DNA from: Paraprevotella xylaniphila YIT 11841
GTDB lineage: Bacteria > Bacteroidota > Bacteroidia > Bacteroidales > Bacteroidaceae
Assembly (NCBI RefSeq): GCF_000205165.1
Contig: NZ_GL883826.1
Coordinates: 1 to 57,246 of the forward strand
Direction of reading: 5' to 3'
Length of the DNA: 57,246 nucleotides
In this document: piece by piece, positions 43,894-50,905 of the stretch
Layout of the letters: each line of letters starts with the position of its first letter
Position numbering within the stretch: position 1 is the first letter of the stretch
The notes under the pieces: generated by a model
The model's input: the letters and a program-made list of their open reading frames with translations, nothing else
Databases searched by the model: none
Told to the model about the DNA's origin: nothing
Position numbers and translations under genes: made by a program

Positions 43894-44881
43894 TGAAATC
43901 ATATGTGTAAATTATGTTTGGAGTTTCTGAGCACATTGCATATAATATGTTATCTTCGGAAATACTAAATAAGTCAAAAGGCTTATCAAATAGAATACGT
44001 CTTTTTAATTCACCCTTCCATGACCATAATTGAACTTCTAATATAATATTTAATTTTTTATATAGTTCACTCATTGTATACCCTCTGCTATAAAGTGCGA
44101 CAATGTAATGTGAATTAGCACTTATTTTATGATAACAGCATTGGGATTCATAGGCACTATTTTTCTGTGGGCGTTCAAATGAATCTTTAATTTTTATTTC
44201 TTTCACTAAATTACCATTAGTATCATATGAACGGATTAAATTCATATAATAATAGAAATCCCATATTTGTTTTTTGTCAGTTCTTCCTACTGTAGATTTA
44301 AAATTAAACTTAAATCGCTCTTCTTTCTGTAGTGATTGCTCTGGATATTCTCCAAAAAAACTATATTCTCCGTCTTTATATAGGATATGTTCTCCTTCTT
44401 GTCCATTGGTAAGCCCTGAGGCAATATAACTGTCAATACCTGTTTTAACAAGTTGGTTTAGTGCGTCGGGGATGATGATAGGTGTCCTGTCAATGCACTT
44501 TAGCCGACCGTTTTTTATTGTTATTTCTTTTTCTATATTAGCATCCAATGCAAAAAAAGAACTATCTGTACATGAAAAATAGTTGCGATTTAAATTGATG
44601 AATTCATCTAAAGTGTGTCCTTTACTTCCTCCTGAAAATAATAGGTTTAAACTATCCTTGTTCAGGACAACGAATAACTTATCGGAAGCATTGGGCTGCA
44701 TAAAAAGTAGTTTGTCGTGAAAGACATTTAAAGAACGTGGATACGTGATGATGCTATCTATGTTATGTTGGGTTAATGTCTGTTTTTCAATAGGCGTTTT
44801 TTCTAAATCGCACTCTTCTTTTTGTATATTTTGGCAACTAAAGAGTGTTGCGATAGACATTACTATTATTTTTAATTTCAT
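43883..44881 (-). CDS. BF3164-like six-bladed propeller lipoprotein 1
   Basis: 332 residues. MKLKIIVMSIATLFSCQ gives a lipobox with Cys16. The mature part shows propeller-like strand pairs such as NVFHDKLLFMQPNASDKLFV, SCTDSSFFALDANI and HKISANSHYIVALYSRGYTM, as in the TolB-like BF3164 lipoprotein family. Function in the family is unknown. It lies 100 bp after the small NVEALD-type gene. The ATG at 44881 was chosen because the longer frame has no lipobox at the start. Confidence 0.65.
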   Translation of the reverse strand: MKLKIIVMSIATLFSCQNIQKEECDLEKTPIEKQTLTQHNIDSIITYPRSLNVFHDKLLFMQPNASDKLFVVLNKDSLNLLFSGGSKGHTLDEFINLNRNYFSCTDSSFFALDANIEKEITIKNGRLKCIDRTPIIIPDALNQLVKTGIDSYIASGLTNGQEGEHILYKDGEYSFFGEYPEQSLQKEERFKFNFKSTVGRTDKKQIWDFYYYMNLIRSYDTNGNLVKEIKIKDSFERPQKNSAYESQCCYHKISANSHYIVALYSRGYTMSELYKKLNIILEVQLWSWKGELKRRILFDKPFDLFSISEDNILYAMCSETPNIIYTYDFNEK

Positions 44882-44968
44882 GGCATGCATAATAAAATAG
44901 AGTGTTTGTTTATACTCAATTATTAAAAGCCGCCTTGGTTTATTGAACACCAAAACGACTTTTTTCAA

Positions 44969-44983
44969 AAGAGGATTCCTCTT
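44969..44983 (-). terminator. Possible leaky terminator after NVEALD gene 1
   Basis: AAGAGGAATCCTCTT on the minus strand overlaps the stop codon of the small protein gene; TTG and then AAAAAAG follow. It is weak, and would let the propeller, CxxC and S26 genes be made at lower levels than the small protein. Confidence 0.35.
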
Positions 44984-45281
44984 ATTTAGTACATTTGCTA
45001 GACTCTGTATAATCAGAACAGTCTTCTGTCATACAAGTAGCGCAATACATCGTATTTAAAGAACCTTCACCTCTGTCTCTTAGAACTTTGTAGCATTCGT
45101 ATTCTTTCTTTTCCCCCTTGTCGTCATCTTCATAGTCGGATGCTAATACTTCAATGTTTTCAAGAAACAAATCGCTTTCACTCGCGACTTTGTTTTTTTC
45201 ATAAGTTTGATACCCCGAGTATCCTGTAGTACCAATTACCATTGCACCAATTAAAGATGCCAAAGTTGTTTTCATTTTCAT
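44982..45281 (-). CDS. NVEALD-type exported small protein 1 (Cys-rich tail)
   Basis: 99 residues. A hydrophobic leader (MKMKTTLASLIGAMVIGTTG) is followed by SDLFLENIEVLA (NVEALD-like motif, residues 37-48), and then an acidic, variable tail with five Cys at 63, 80, 83, 88 and 97. The first 48 residues match the second small protein in 42 positions, while the tails do not align. This leader/variable-tail pattern is like that of precursor peptides. It precedes propeller, CxxC and S26 genes. The mature form and activity are unknown. Confidence 0.75.
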   Translation of the reverse strand: MKMKTTLASLIGAMVIGTTGYSGYQTYEKNKVASESDLFLENIEVLASDYEDDDKGEKKEYECYKVLRDRGEGSLNTMYCATCMTEDCSDYTESSKCTK

Positions 45282-45312
45282 GGATCTTTCTTTTTAGTCG
45301 TTTATAATATTT

Positions 45313-45337
45313 CTTTGTGAGGCTCTTCCTCCCAAAG
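45313..45337 (-). promoter_or_regulatory. Conserved 5' UTR hairpin of NVEALD gene 1
   Basis: The minus strand reads CTTTGGGAGG-aaga-GCCTCACAAAG, a hairpin with CTTTG/CAAAG and GAGG/CCTC stems. The same hairpin, with compensating-type changes, is at 47951-47975. It probably acts in mRNA stability or translation. Confidence 0.5.
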
Positions 45338-45345
45338 TGTCATTG

Positions 45346-45353
45346 CAAAAGTA
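45346..45353 (-). promoter_or_regulatory. Promoter -7 element for NVEALD gene 1
   Basis: The minus strand reads TACTTTTG (TAnnTTTG); the following GCAATGACACTTTGGGAGG is the same as before gene 2. Confidence 0.6.
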
Positions 45354-45593
45354 TATGATTTAAAAATGGGCTGCAAATATTTTCAAGAAAGATTTCTATT
45401 ATGACGTGCTTTTGACGCAAAGGATGTAGGACTTGACGCATTTGTATATAAAATACTTTGATGGGTGTCAAAATTACATCTTATAAAATAACCTTGTGGG
45501 AGATGTTTCAGGAGGTTGGGAGGGCAGAGTAGTAACTCGTACCATACGTTGTTTTACAATGGATGGATATTAATATAGGGCGAATGGTATGTT
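45354..45593. other. Intergenic region between duplicated modules
   Basis: AT-rich, non-coding. The part at about 45465-45515 (TGTCAAAATTACATCTTATA, then GGGAGATGTTTCAGGAGG) resembles 48090-48145 upstream of the other copy, so it marks the duplication edge. No other feature is seen. Confidence 0.5.
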
Positions 45594-45633
45594 GGGCGAA
45601 TATACTTTTATATATGTAATCTCCCGTATTCAT
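45594..45633 (-). pseudogene. Remnant of an S26 signal peptidase start
   Basis: The minus strand reads MNTGDYIYKSIFAQ, close to the intact peptidase start MTIGTYIYKGIFAL, and the DNA GGGCGAATATAC-TTTATATAT is shared. The frame is lost after about 13 codons. The ATG overlaps the stop of the preceding DoxX-like remnant (ATGA). Confidence 0.6.
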
Positions 45634-46151
45634 TTTTGCAGGGTTTGTTTTTCTTTTTTCCTTATCCATGCGATGAGGAGGAACCCGGTCAACAAGCAGA
45701 AGCCATGCCGGTATGCGACCTAACTGTTCCATGCGGCGAGCTGCTTGAGGTGCGTGACATGGTGTATCGGTTTGGTTGGGCGAGTGTCTAAATTCCATTT
45801 GGCACGGATGATACTGTTTTCCACGATGAGGATACCTTTTTCGTTGCGGAGTATGGACTTCAGGGTCACTTCATCAGCATAACAGGTTTCCATTGTGTTT
45901 CTTTCGTTCAAGCCCGGGAGAGACATGAGGCAAAGGGAGATGTCTCCTTGCTTCGCCAAGGTGTTAAGTGCCTTCAGTTTCTCCCAATCCTCCGCTTTCA
46001 GTTCTTTCCTTGCCGTAATGATGGCCAATGGCCTGCTTCCCGACAGGTTGATCAGCGAATCCGTCACTTCTTCGTATTGCCCGTTGAAGATGGCGAAGTC
46101 GGGATGCCCATTGAGGTTTGTTCCCCGGTTGTAAGGCAGAAAGTCCTGCAT
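45630..46151 (-). pseudogene. DoxX/MauE-like redox membrane protein, C-terminal remnant
   Basis: An open stretch (46151 to 45720) reads MQDFLPYNRGTNLNGHPDF, then EVTDSLINLSGSRPLAIITA and DEVTLKSILRNEKGILIVEN. It resembles the C-terminal domain of Bacteroidales DoxX-family proteins. The N-terminal membrane part is missing. After a TAG at 45720 the same frame continues with FCLLTGFLLIAWIRKKEK, a probable final transmembrane helix ending at the next stop. Frameshift or stop mutations have inactivated it. It is part of the decayed second module. Confidence 0.45.
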
Positions 46152-46184
46152 GGTGGTCTATCATAAAGGTGGGAGCGATAATGT

Positions 46185-46487
46185 TTATCGTCCCACAGAA
46201 TCTTTCGGTTCTCCTAACTTCTCTTTCACGATGCGCCAAAATAACTTTTTAATACGTGGGTTACTTGTAGGGTCGCCTACTAATATGACATTGTTTTGTT
46301 CGTCTAATAAAAAAGTTTGTAGCAACGATGATTTGGGAATATTCCTATTTTTATTTAAAAAAGCATTTACAGTATCTACATAAACATGGCTGTTCAGGTC
46401 TGCCTTTTTCCTCATAGACAAACGTAATTCGTTTCTTTTGAAAGAAAGAGGTTGAAATATAAACTCTATTAAACTTAATTTATTCAT
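46185..46487 (-). pseudogene. Thioredoxin-like lipoprotein, C-terminal fragment
   Basis: 100 codons, starting just after the propeller 2 stop. The C-terminal half matches that of the intact CxxC lipoprotein (SSLLQTFLLDEQNNVILVGD against YSTFLLSPKNQIILVGD). The lipobox and the CxxC are absent, so it is probably truncated and non-functional. If translated it would be cytoplasmic. Confidence 0.6.
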
Positions 46488-46494
46488 AGCATAC

Positions 46495-47580
46495 TTAGGA
46501 TGGATTCTCTTGTATTTTGAACGTAACTAACAGTGGATTCATAAAACCTTTGTCTAAATAATCTTTTATTAAATTGTAGATGTATGATTCTTTAGTGACA
46601 AAATCAGGATATATTAAGGCATAAAATGTATCTGAACTTGCACCGATAACAGTTAGTCCCGTATCTTTGTCTGAAGGACCTGCGTATGCTTGTCCGCTTT
46701 TTTTGTTGTAAAATACATCATAATAAGTTTGTGATGGCCCTGCTGTTCTTAAATATAAGTAATCCGAATTTTCTTGAATAGACAAGATGGACTTGAAATA
46801 AGATTGCATATTGTCAGTCTTATTAAATTCATCATAGTTCTTAGGCAAATATTCTTCAGGTAGGTTTTGGCCATTGAAGTCAACATGGTATTTGGGCTTT
46901 AATTGTCCATTCTCATAGTTATCTATCGTGAATTGTCCATAATCCGGATATACTACATAGTTTGTATTAGAATAAAGAAAGTGACTATAAACTAATTGAT
47001 ACCCTTTACGTTCTCTTAAACCCGTTAAAACGCTGACGCTGTCCAACTGGTAAATGCTATAATCTTTGTTTGTAGAAAAAAGCAAATAGGATTTTTTATC
47101 ATAAGGCATGAAACTATAGAAGTTCCCCATGTCAATATTGTCTATCTCTCTTTTACAAATGAAGCTTCCGTTTTCTGAATTATAAACCTTAATACCACTA
47201 AGGTCTAATATTTCTATGTTAGATTCATCTTTGTTGAAATTTACATCTCGCAAGTCAATGTATTCATTTCGTGCGTTCCCTCTTCTTCCTGCCGTGAACA
47301 GAAAATCGCCTTTATGATTGAATACATAAACAGTCTTAGCTTTGTAATCCCAAAAAAGTATACGGTTTGTCCCTATTATGCACTTTTGAGCAAGAGACAA
47401 AAAAACAGAATCCGCTTCGCTCCCCAAAGGAACAATATCATTTACCTTTATTAAAGAAGACCAATCAGAAAACTCAGTGTTGGTTAGTTTAATAGTTTCA
47501 TAATTCTCTTCTTTTTGTGTGCAAGAGAATAAAATAAATAAGGATAAACAAATCCCCAATGAAAAATTACGTATATACAT
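46495..47580 (-). CDS. Six-bladed beta-propeller lipoprotein 2
   Basis: 361 residues. MYIRNFSLGICLSLFILFSC gives a lipobox with Cys20. Repeated strand patterns appear (ILFWDYKAKTVYVFNHKGDF, EILDLSGIKVYNSENGSF, YLLFSTNKDYSIYQLDS), typical of Bacteroides 6-bladed beta-propeller lipoproteins. It is the only intact gene besides the small protein in the upstream, decayed module. Ligand unknown; the family often sits beside NVEALD genes. The start at 47580 was chosen for the lipobox. Confidence 0.7.
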   Translation of the reverse strand: MYIRNFSLGICLSLFILFSCTQKEENYETIKLTNTEFSDWSSLIKVNDIVPLGSEADSVFLSLAQKCIIGTNRILFWDYKAKTVYVFNHKGDFLFTAGRRGNARNEYIDLRDVNFNKDESNIEILDLSGIKVYNSENGSFICKREIDNIDMGNFYSFMPYDKKSYLLFSTNKDYSIYQLDSVSVLTGLRERKGYQLVYSHFLYSNTNYVVYPDYGQFTIDNYENGQLKPKYHVDFNGQNLPEEYLPKNYDEFNKTDNMQSYFKSILSIQENSDYLYLRTAGPSQTYYDVFYNKKSGQAYAGPSDKDTGLTVIGASSDTFYALIYPDFVTKESYIYNLIKDYLDKGFMNPLLVTFKIQENPS

Positions 47581-47652
47581 GGTATCGTATGTGATAATGA
47601 AAAACAAAATGCAGGCTCTTAATTGATGTCAAAAGCCCGAATTTTATAAAAA

Positions 47653-47919
47653 TTAGCAGTCACTTGGTACACAGTCATCGGCATCACCGAATCTCTTACA
47701 AGTTACGGAATTTTTATAGTCAATCTGGTAAGGACACGGACTAGAAATTACCTCCCATCCTTTATAACTTTCATTATTTGCCAAGGCTTCAATGTTTTCA
47801 AGGAACAAATCACTTTCATTCGCTGCTTTGTTCTTTTCATAAGTTTGATACCCCACGTATCCCGTAGTACCAATTACCATTGCACCAATCAAAGATACTA
47901 AAGTTGTTTTCAATTTCAT
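47653..47919 (-). CDS. NVEALD-type exported small protein 2 (Cys-rich tail)
   Basis: 88 residues. The leader MKLKTTLVSLIGAMVIGTTG and SDLFLENIEALA (37-48) are nearly the same as in small protein 1. The tail of 40 residues is different and has four Cys at 62, 74, 83 and 88 (SSPCPYQIDY, TCKRFGDADDCVPSDC). A hairpin with GGCT/AGCC follows before propeller 2. The longer frame to 47973 is upstream UTR sequence that is conserved as RNA, not as protein. Confidence 0.75.
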   Translation of the reverse strand: MKLKTTLVSLIGAMVIGTTGYVGYQTYEKNKAANESDLFLENIEALANNESYKGWEVISSPCPYQIDYKNSVTCKRFGDADDCVPSDC

Positions 47920-47950
47920 AGTTCTTATTTTAAGTTCGTTTATAATGTTT

Positions 47951-47975
47951 CTTTGTGAGACTCTCCCTCCCAAAG
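47951..47975 (-). promoter_or_regulatory. Conserved 5' UTR hairpin of NVEALD gene 2
   Basis: The minus strand reads CTTTGGGAGG-gaga-GTCTCACAAAG, the same fold as at 45313-45337, with a C-to-T change that keeps G:U pairing. Confidence 0.5.
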
Positions 47976-47983
47976 TGTCATTG

Positions 47984-47991
47984 CAAATATA
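47984..47991 (-). promoter_or_regulatory. Promoter -7 element for NVEALD gene 2
   Basis: The minus strand reads TATATTTG (TAnnTTTG), with the same downstream leader as gene 1. Confidence 0.6.
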
Positions 47992-48354
47992 TGTGGTTTG
48001 GGAATAAACTGCAAACTTTTTGAATGATTTTTTTAAATTTCGTTTTTAACACAAAAATGTATTATTAAGCATATTTCTATTCAAAATAGCTTGAAGAGTG
48101 TAAAAATTATATCTTGTAAAAGGTGTTGTGAGAAATGCCCCAAGGAGTCGGAAAGACACTGTAGAAACAACCGTCAAACGATTCTCCGATGTGCTCCAAA
48201 CGATTTTTTGTTCTGCTGTGAACGGAGGACAGGGCTAAGGCCAACGGGATAGAGATGCCTGCTTCCATATACAATGTGTTCATTCAAAAAAAGGTTCGCA
48301 TCCTTCATACTTGCTGTAATTCAGTTTGTTAAGGTGAACTTTCTCGGGGATTAG

Positions 48355-48388
48355 CCTTCACCGGGCCTTCACTCGGGCTTCATCGGGG
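48355..48388. repeat. Three 11-12 bp tandem repeats
   Basis: CCTTCACCGGG, CCTTCACTCGGG and CTTCATCGGGG follow one another directly. No function is apparent. Confidence 0.55.
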
Positions 48389-48410
48389 GACGGTGTGGGA
48401 CAGGAACGAA

Positions 48411-48442
48411 AATCGGGCGCGGAAGCGATTCCACGCCCGATT
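48411..48442 (-). terminator. Strong hairpin downstream of ackA
   Basis: AATCGGGCG-c-GGAA-gcga-TTCC-a-CGCCCGATT, 13 paired bases with single-base bulges. It lies 58 bp past the ackA stop. There is little T run. A second hairpin, CTCATAT/ATATGAG at 48457-48475, is closer to the gene. Confidence 0.5.
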
Positions 48443-48499
48443 ACATCAGGGGTAATTCTCATATCAATATGAGAAAAGCATATTGGGCATAATTAAGGC

Positions 48500-49693
48500 T
48501 CACACCAAAGCCATGGTGTCTTTGGCAATCATCAGTTCCTCGTCGGTCGGGATGACACATACCGTCACTTTGCTGTCCGGTGTGGAGATGATGGCTTCTT
48601 CGCCACGTACGGTGTTGTTTTTGGCTTTGTCGAGCGATACGTCCAGATAGTCCAGACCGTTGCAGAAAGCTTCGCGCATGTCGGCCTGGTTTTCTCCCAC
48701 GCCTCCGGTGAAAAGGATGATGTCCACCCCGTTCATGGCCGCAGCGTAAGCACCGATATACTTTTTCACGCGGTAGGCGTACATGTCGAGAGCCAAGCGG
48801 CAGCGTGGGTTGCCTTCGTGGGCTGCGGCAATCACCTCACGCATGTCCGAAGAAACTCCCGTGACACCGGCCACGCCGGATTTTTTGTTCAGGAGATTGG
48901 ACATTTCAGAAGGAGCAAGCCCTTCCTTGTCCATGATAAAGGTTACCGCGCCGCCGTCTACATCGCCGGAACGGGTACCCATCATCAGGCCTTCCAGCGG
49001 AGTCAGTCCCATGGAGGTGTCGATACATTTGCCGTCTTTTACGGCCGAAATGGAACCGCCATTGCCCACATGGCAAGTGATGATACGTTTGCCGGCAGGG
49101 TCTACGCCAAGGTATTCGCAGACACGTTGGGATACATAACGGTGGGACGTGCCATGGAAGCCGTAACGGCGGATGCCGTATTTTTCATACATCTCGTAGG
49201 GCAGGGCATACATATAGGCATAGTCGGGCATCGTCTGATGGAAGGCTGTGTCGAATACGCCTACCTGGGGAATCGAAGGCAGAAGGGCCGATACGGCATT
49301 TACACCTTTCAGGTTGGCGGGATTATGTAGCGGGGCCAAGTCGTTGCAGGCTGTGAAGGCTTCCAACACTTCGGGAGTGAGCAACACGCTTTGGTTGAAC
49401 TTTTCTCCTCCGTGTACCATACGGTGTCCTACGGCGCCAAGCTCTTCCAACGATTTCAAGGCACCGAGTTCCGGGGCGGTCAGGATGTGGAAGATGAATT
49501 GTACGCCTTTGGTATGTTCGGGGATGTCTTCCTCGATGATTTTCTTCGTCCCGTCCGGCAAGGTCATTTTCAGGAAAGAACCGGGCAGGCCTATTTTTTC
49601 TATGCCGCCCTGTGCCATGACGGAATGGTCGGTCATGTCGTATAATTTATATTTGATGGAGGAACTTCCGCAGTTCAATACTAAAATCTTCAT
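48500..49693 (-). CDS. ackA: Acetate kinase
   Basis: 397 residues. It makes ATP and acetate from acetyl phosphate. It shows the N-terminal LVLNCGSSSIKYKLYDM, then VGHRMVHGGEKF, the catalytic region VFDTAFHQTMPDYAYMYALP, HVGNGGSISAVKDGKCIDTS and FTGGVGENQADMREAF. It is encoded 34 bp after pta in a two-gene operon that forms the main acetate-producing route of fermentation. Confidence 0.96.
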   Translation of the reverse strand: MKILVLNCGSSSIKYKLYDMTDHSVMAQGGIEKIGLPGSFLKMTLPDGTKKIIEEDIPEHTKGVQFIFHILTAPELGALKSLEELGAVGHRMVHGGEKFNQSVLLTPEVLEAFTACNDLAPLHNPANLKGVNAVSALLPSIPQVGVFDTAFHQTMPDYAYMYALPYEMYEKYGIRRYGFHGTSHRYVSQRVCEYLGVDPAGKRIITCHVGNGGSISAVKDGKCIDTSMGLTPLEGLMMGTRSGDVDGGAVTFIMDKEGLAPSEMSNLLNKKSGVAGVTGVSSDMREVIAAAHEGNPRCRLALDMYAYRVKKYIGAYAAAMNGVDIILFTGGVGENQADMREAFCNGLDYLDVSLDKAKNNTVRGEEAIISTPDSKVTVCVIPTDEELMIAKDTMALV

Positions 49694-49727
49694 ATTATAT
49701 AAATAGGTGTAATTTTAAAGTTTCCGT

Positions 49728-50741
49728 TTATTTTTGTTCTTTTGCCGCGATGGCCTGATTAGCCGTGACGGCTACCATGGTGTAAACGTCCTCAATGGAG
49801 CATCCTCGGGAAAGGTCGTTGACCGGACGTGCTATGCCTTGGAGGATAGGGCCGATGGCTTCGGCATGTCCCAGACGTTGTACCAATTTATAGGAGATGT
49901 TGCCGACTTCAAGGTTGGGCACAACTAGCACGTTGGCATGTCCGGCGATTTCGGAACCCGGGGCTTTGCTTTCGCCTACGCTCGGCACAAGCGCGGCATC
50001 AGCCTGGAGTTCACCGTCGATGCTGAGGCCAGGAGCCATTTCTCGTGCCAACTTGGTGGCTTCCACTACCTTGTCCACGACTTCATGTTTGGCCGAACCT
50101 TTGGTGGAGAAGCTCAGCATGGCTACTTTCGGGTCGATTCCGGCCACGGCTTTGGCTGTGCGGGCGGTACAAACGGCAATCTGTGCCAACTGTCCTGCAT
50201 CGGGTACGGGGGTGACGGCTACGTCGCCCATGACCAAAATGCCGTTCTTTCCGTAATTAGGAGCTTTGGTGAGCAACAGCATGGCTCCGGAAACGCAGGT
50301 GATGCCCGGGGCGGTCTTGATGATCTGGAGGGCAGGGCGCAATACGTTGCCGGTCGTGTTGCGTGCACCGGCCAACTGTCCGTCGGCATCACCGGCCTTA
50401 ATCATCAGGCAACCGTAGAACAAGGGGTCCTGCACTTTTTGGTGGGCTTCTTCTATCGTCATGCCTTTTTTCTTACGCAATTCGAAAAGCAATTGGGCAT
50501 ATTCTTCTTTTTTCGGGCTGGTAGCCGGGTCTATGATAGTAGCCTTGGATATGTTTCCCAATCCCCATTTTTTTGCCGCTTCTTCTATTTCTGAAGGGTT
50601 TCCTAATAAAATCAAGTCGGCCACCTCGTCGGTAAGAATCTGGTTGGCAGCCTTTAATGTGCGCTCTTCCGTACCTTCAGGAAGAACGATGCGCTGCTTG
50701 TTAGCTTGAGCGCGTGAGACAATCTCTTTGATTAAGTCCAT
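49728..50741 (-). CDS. pta: Phosphate acetyltransferase
   Basis: 337 residues, the short class I form. It converts acetyl-CoA to acetyl phosphate. It shows IVLPEGTEERTLKAANQIL, LIKAGDADGQLAGARNTTGN, ILVMGDVAVTPVPDAGQLAQ and MLSFSTKGSAKHE. The start MDLIKEIVSRA at 50741 was chosen over an upstream frame, because a promoter lies at 50792-50799. It is the first gene of the pta-ackA operon. Confidence 0.95.
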   Translation of the reverse strand: MDLIKEIVSRAQANKQRIVLPEGTEERTLKAANQILTDEVADLILLGNPSEIEEAAKKWGLGNISKATIIDPATSPKKEEYAQLLFELRKKKGMTIEEAHQKVQDPLFYGCLMIKAGDADGQLAGARNTTGNVLRPALQIIKTAPGITCVSGAMLLLTKAPNYGKNGILVMGDVAVTPVPDAGQLAQIAVCTARTAKAVAGIDPKVAMLSFSTKGSAKHEVVDKVVEATKLAREMAPGLSIDGELQADAALVPSVGESKAPGSEIAGHANVLVVPNLEVGNISYKLVQRLGHAEAIGPILQGIARPVNDLSRGCSIEDVYTMVAVTANQAIAAKEQK

Positions 50742-50791
50742 ATTTAAAATCTTTAAATTGATAACTCTACATTGCAATTAGTAGGATTGTG

Positions 50792-50799
50792 CAAAATTA
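50792..50799 (-). promoter_or_regulatory. Promoter -7 element for pta-ackA
   Basis: The minus strand reads TAATTTTG (TAnnTTTG), 51 bp before the pta ATG. Confidence 0.55.
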
Positions 50800-50905
50800 C
50801 TGCTTTTTGACCGAATAACCGTATGATTCCTATTTTATTTTTTTATATTCCGGAATGGTGTTCCTCTCATAATTTTTATGTTACTTTGGTATCAAAAAAT
50901 ATTTT

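Larger units (their letters stand above)
47992..48499. other. Intergenic region upstream of NVEALD gene 2
   Basis: 508 bp without a recognisable gene. It contains the module-edge similarity near 48090-48145, a possible degenerate copy of the dispersed palindrome at about 48180-48232 (CTCCG and CGGAG arms, GTTCTGC), a short tandem repeat at 48355-48388 and hairpins at 48411-48442 and 48457-48475. Confidence 0.5.

Noticed and set aside
45964-46239. A 91-codon minus-strand frame overlapping the DoxX-like remnant
   Set aside because: Its sequence is a shifted frame of the remnant and has Arg-rich composition unlike a real protein.
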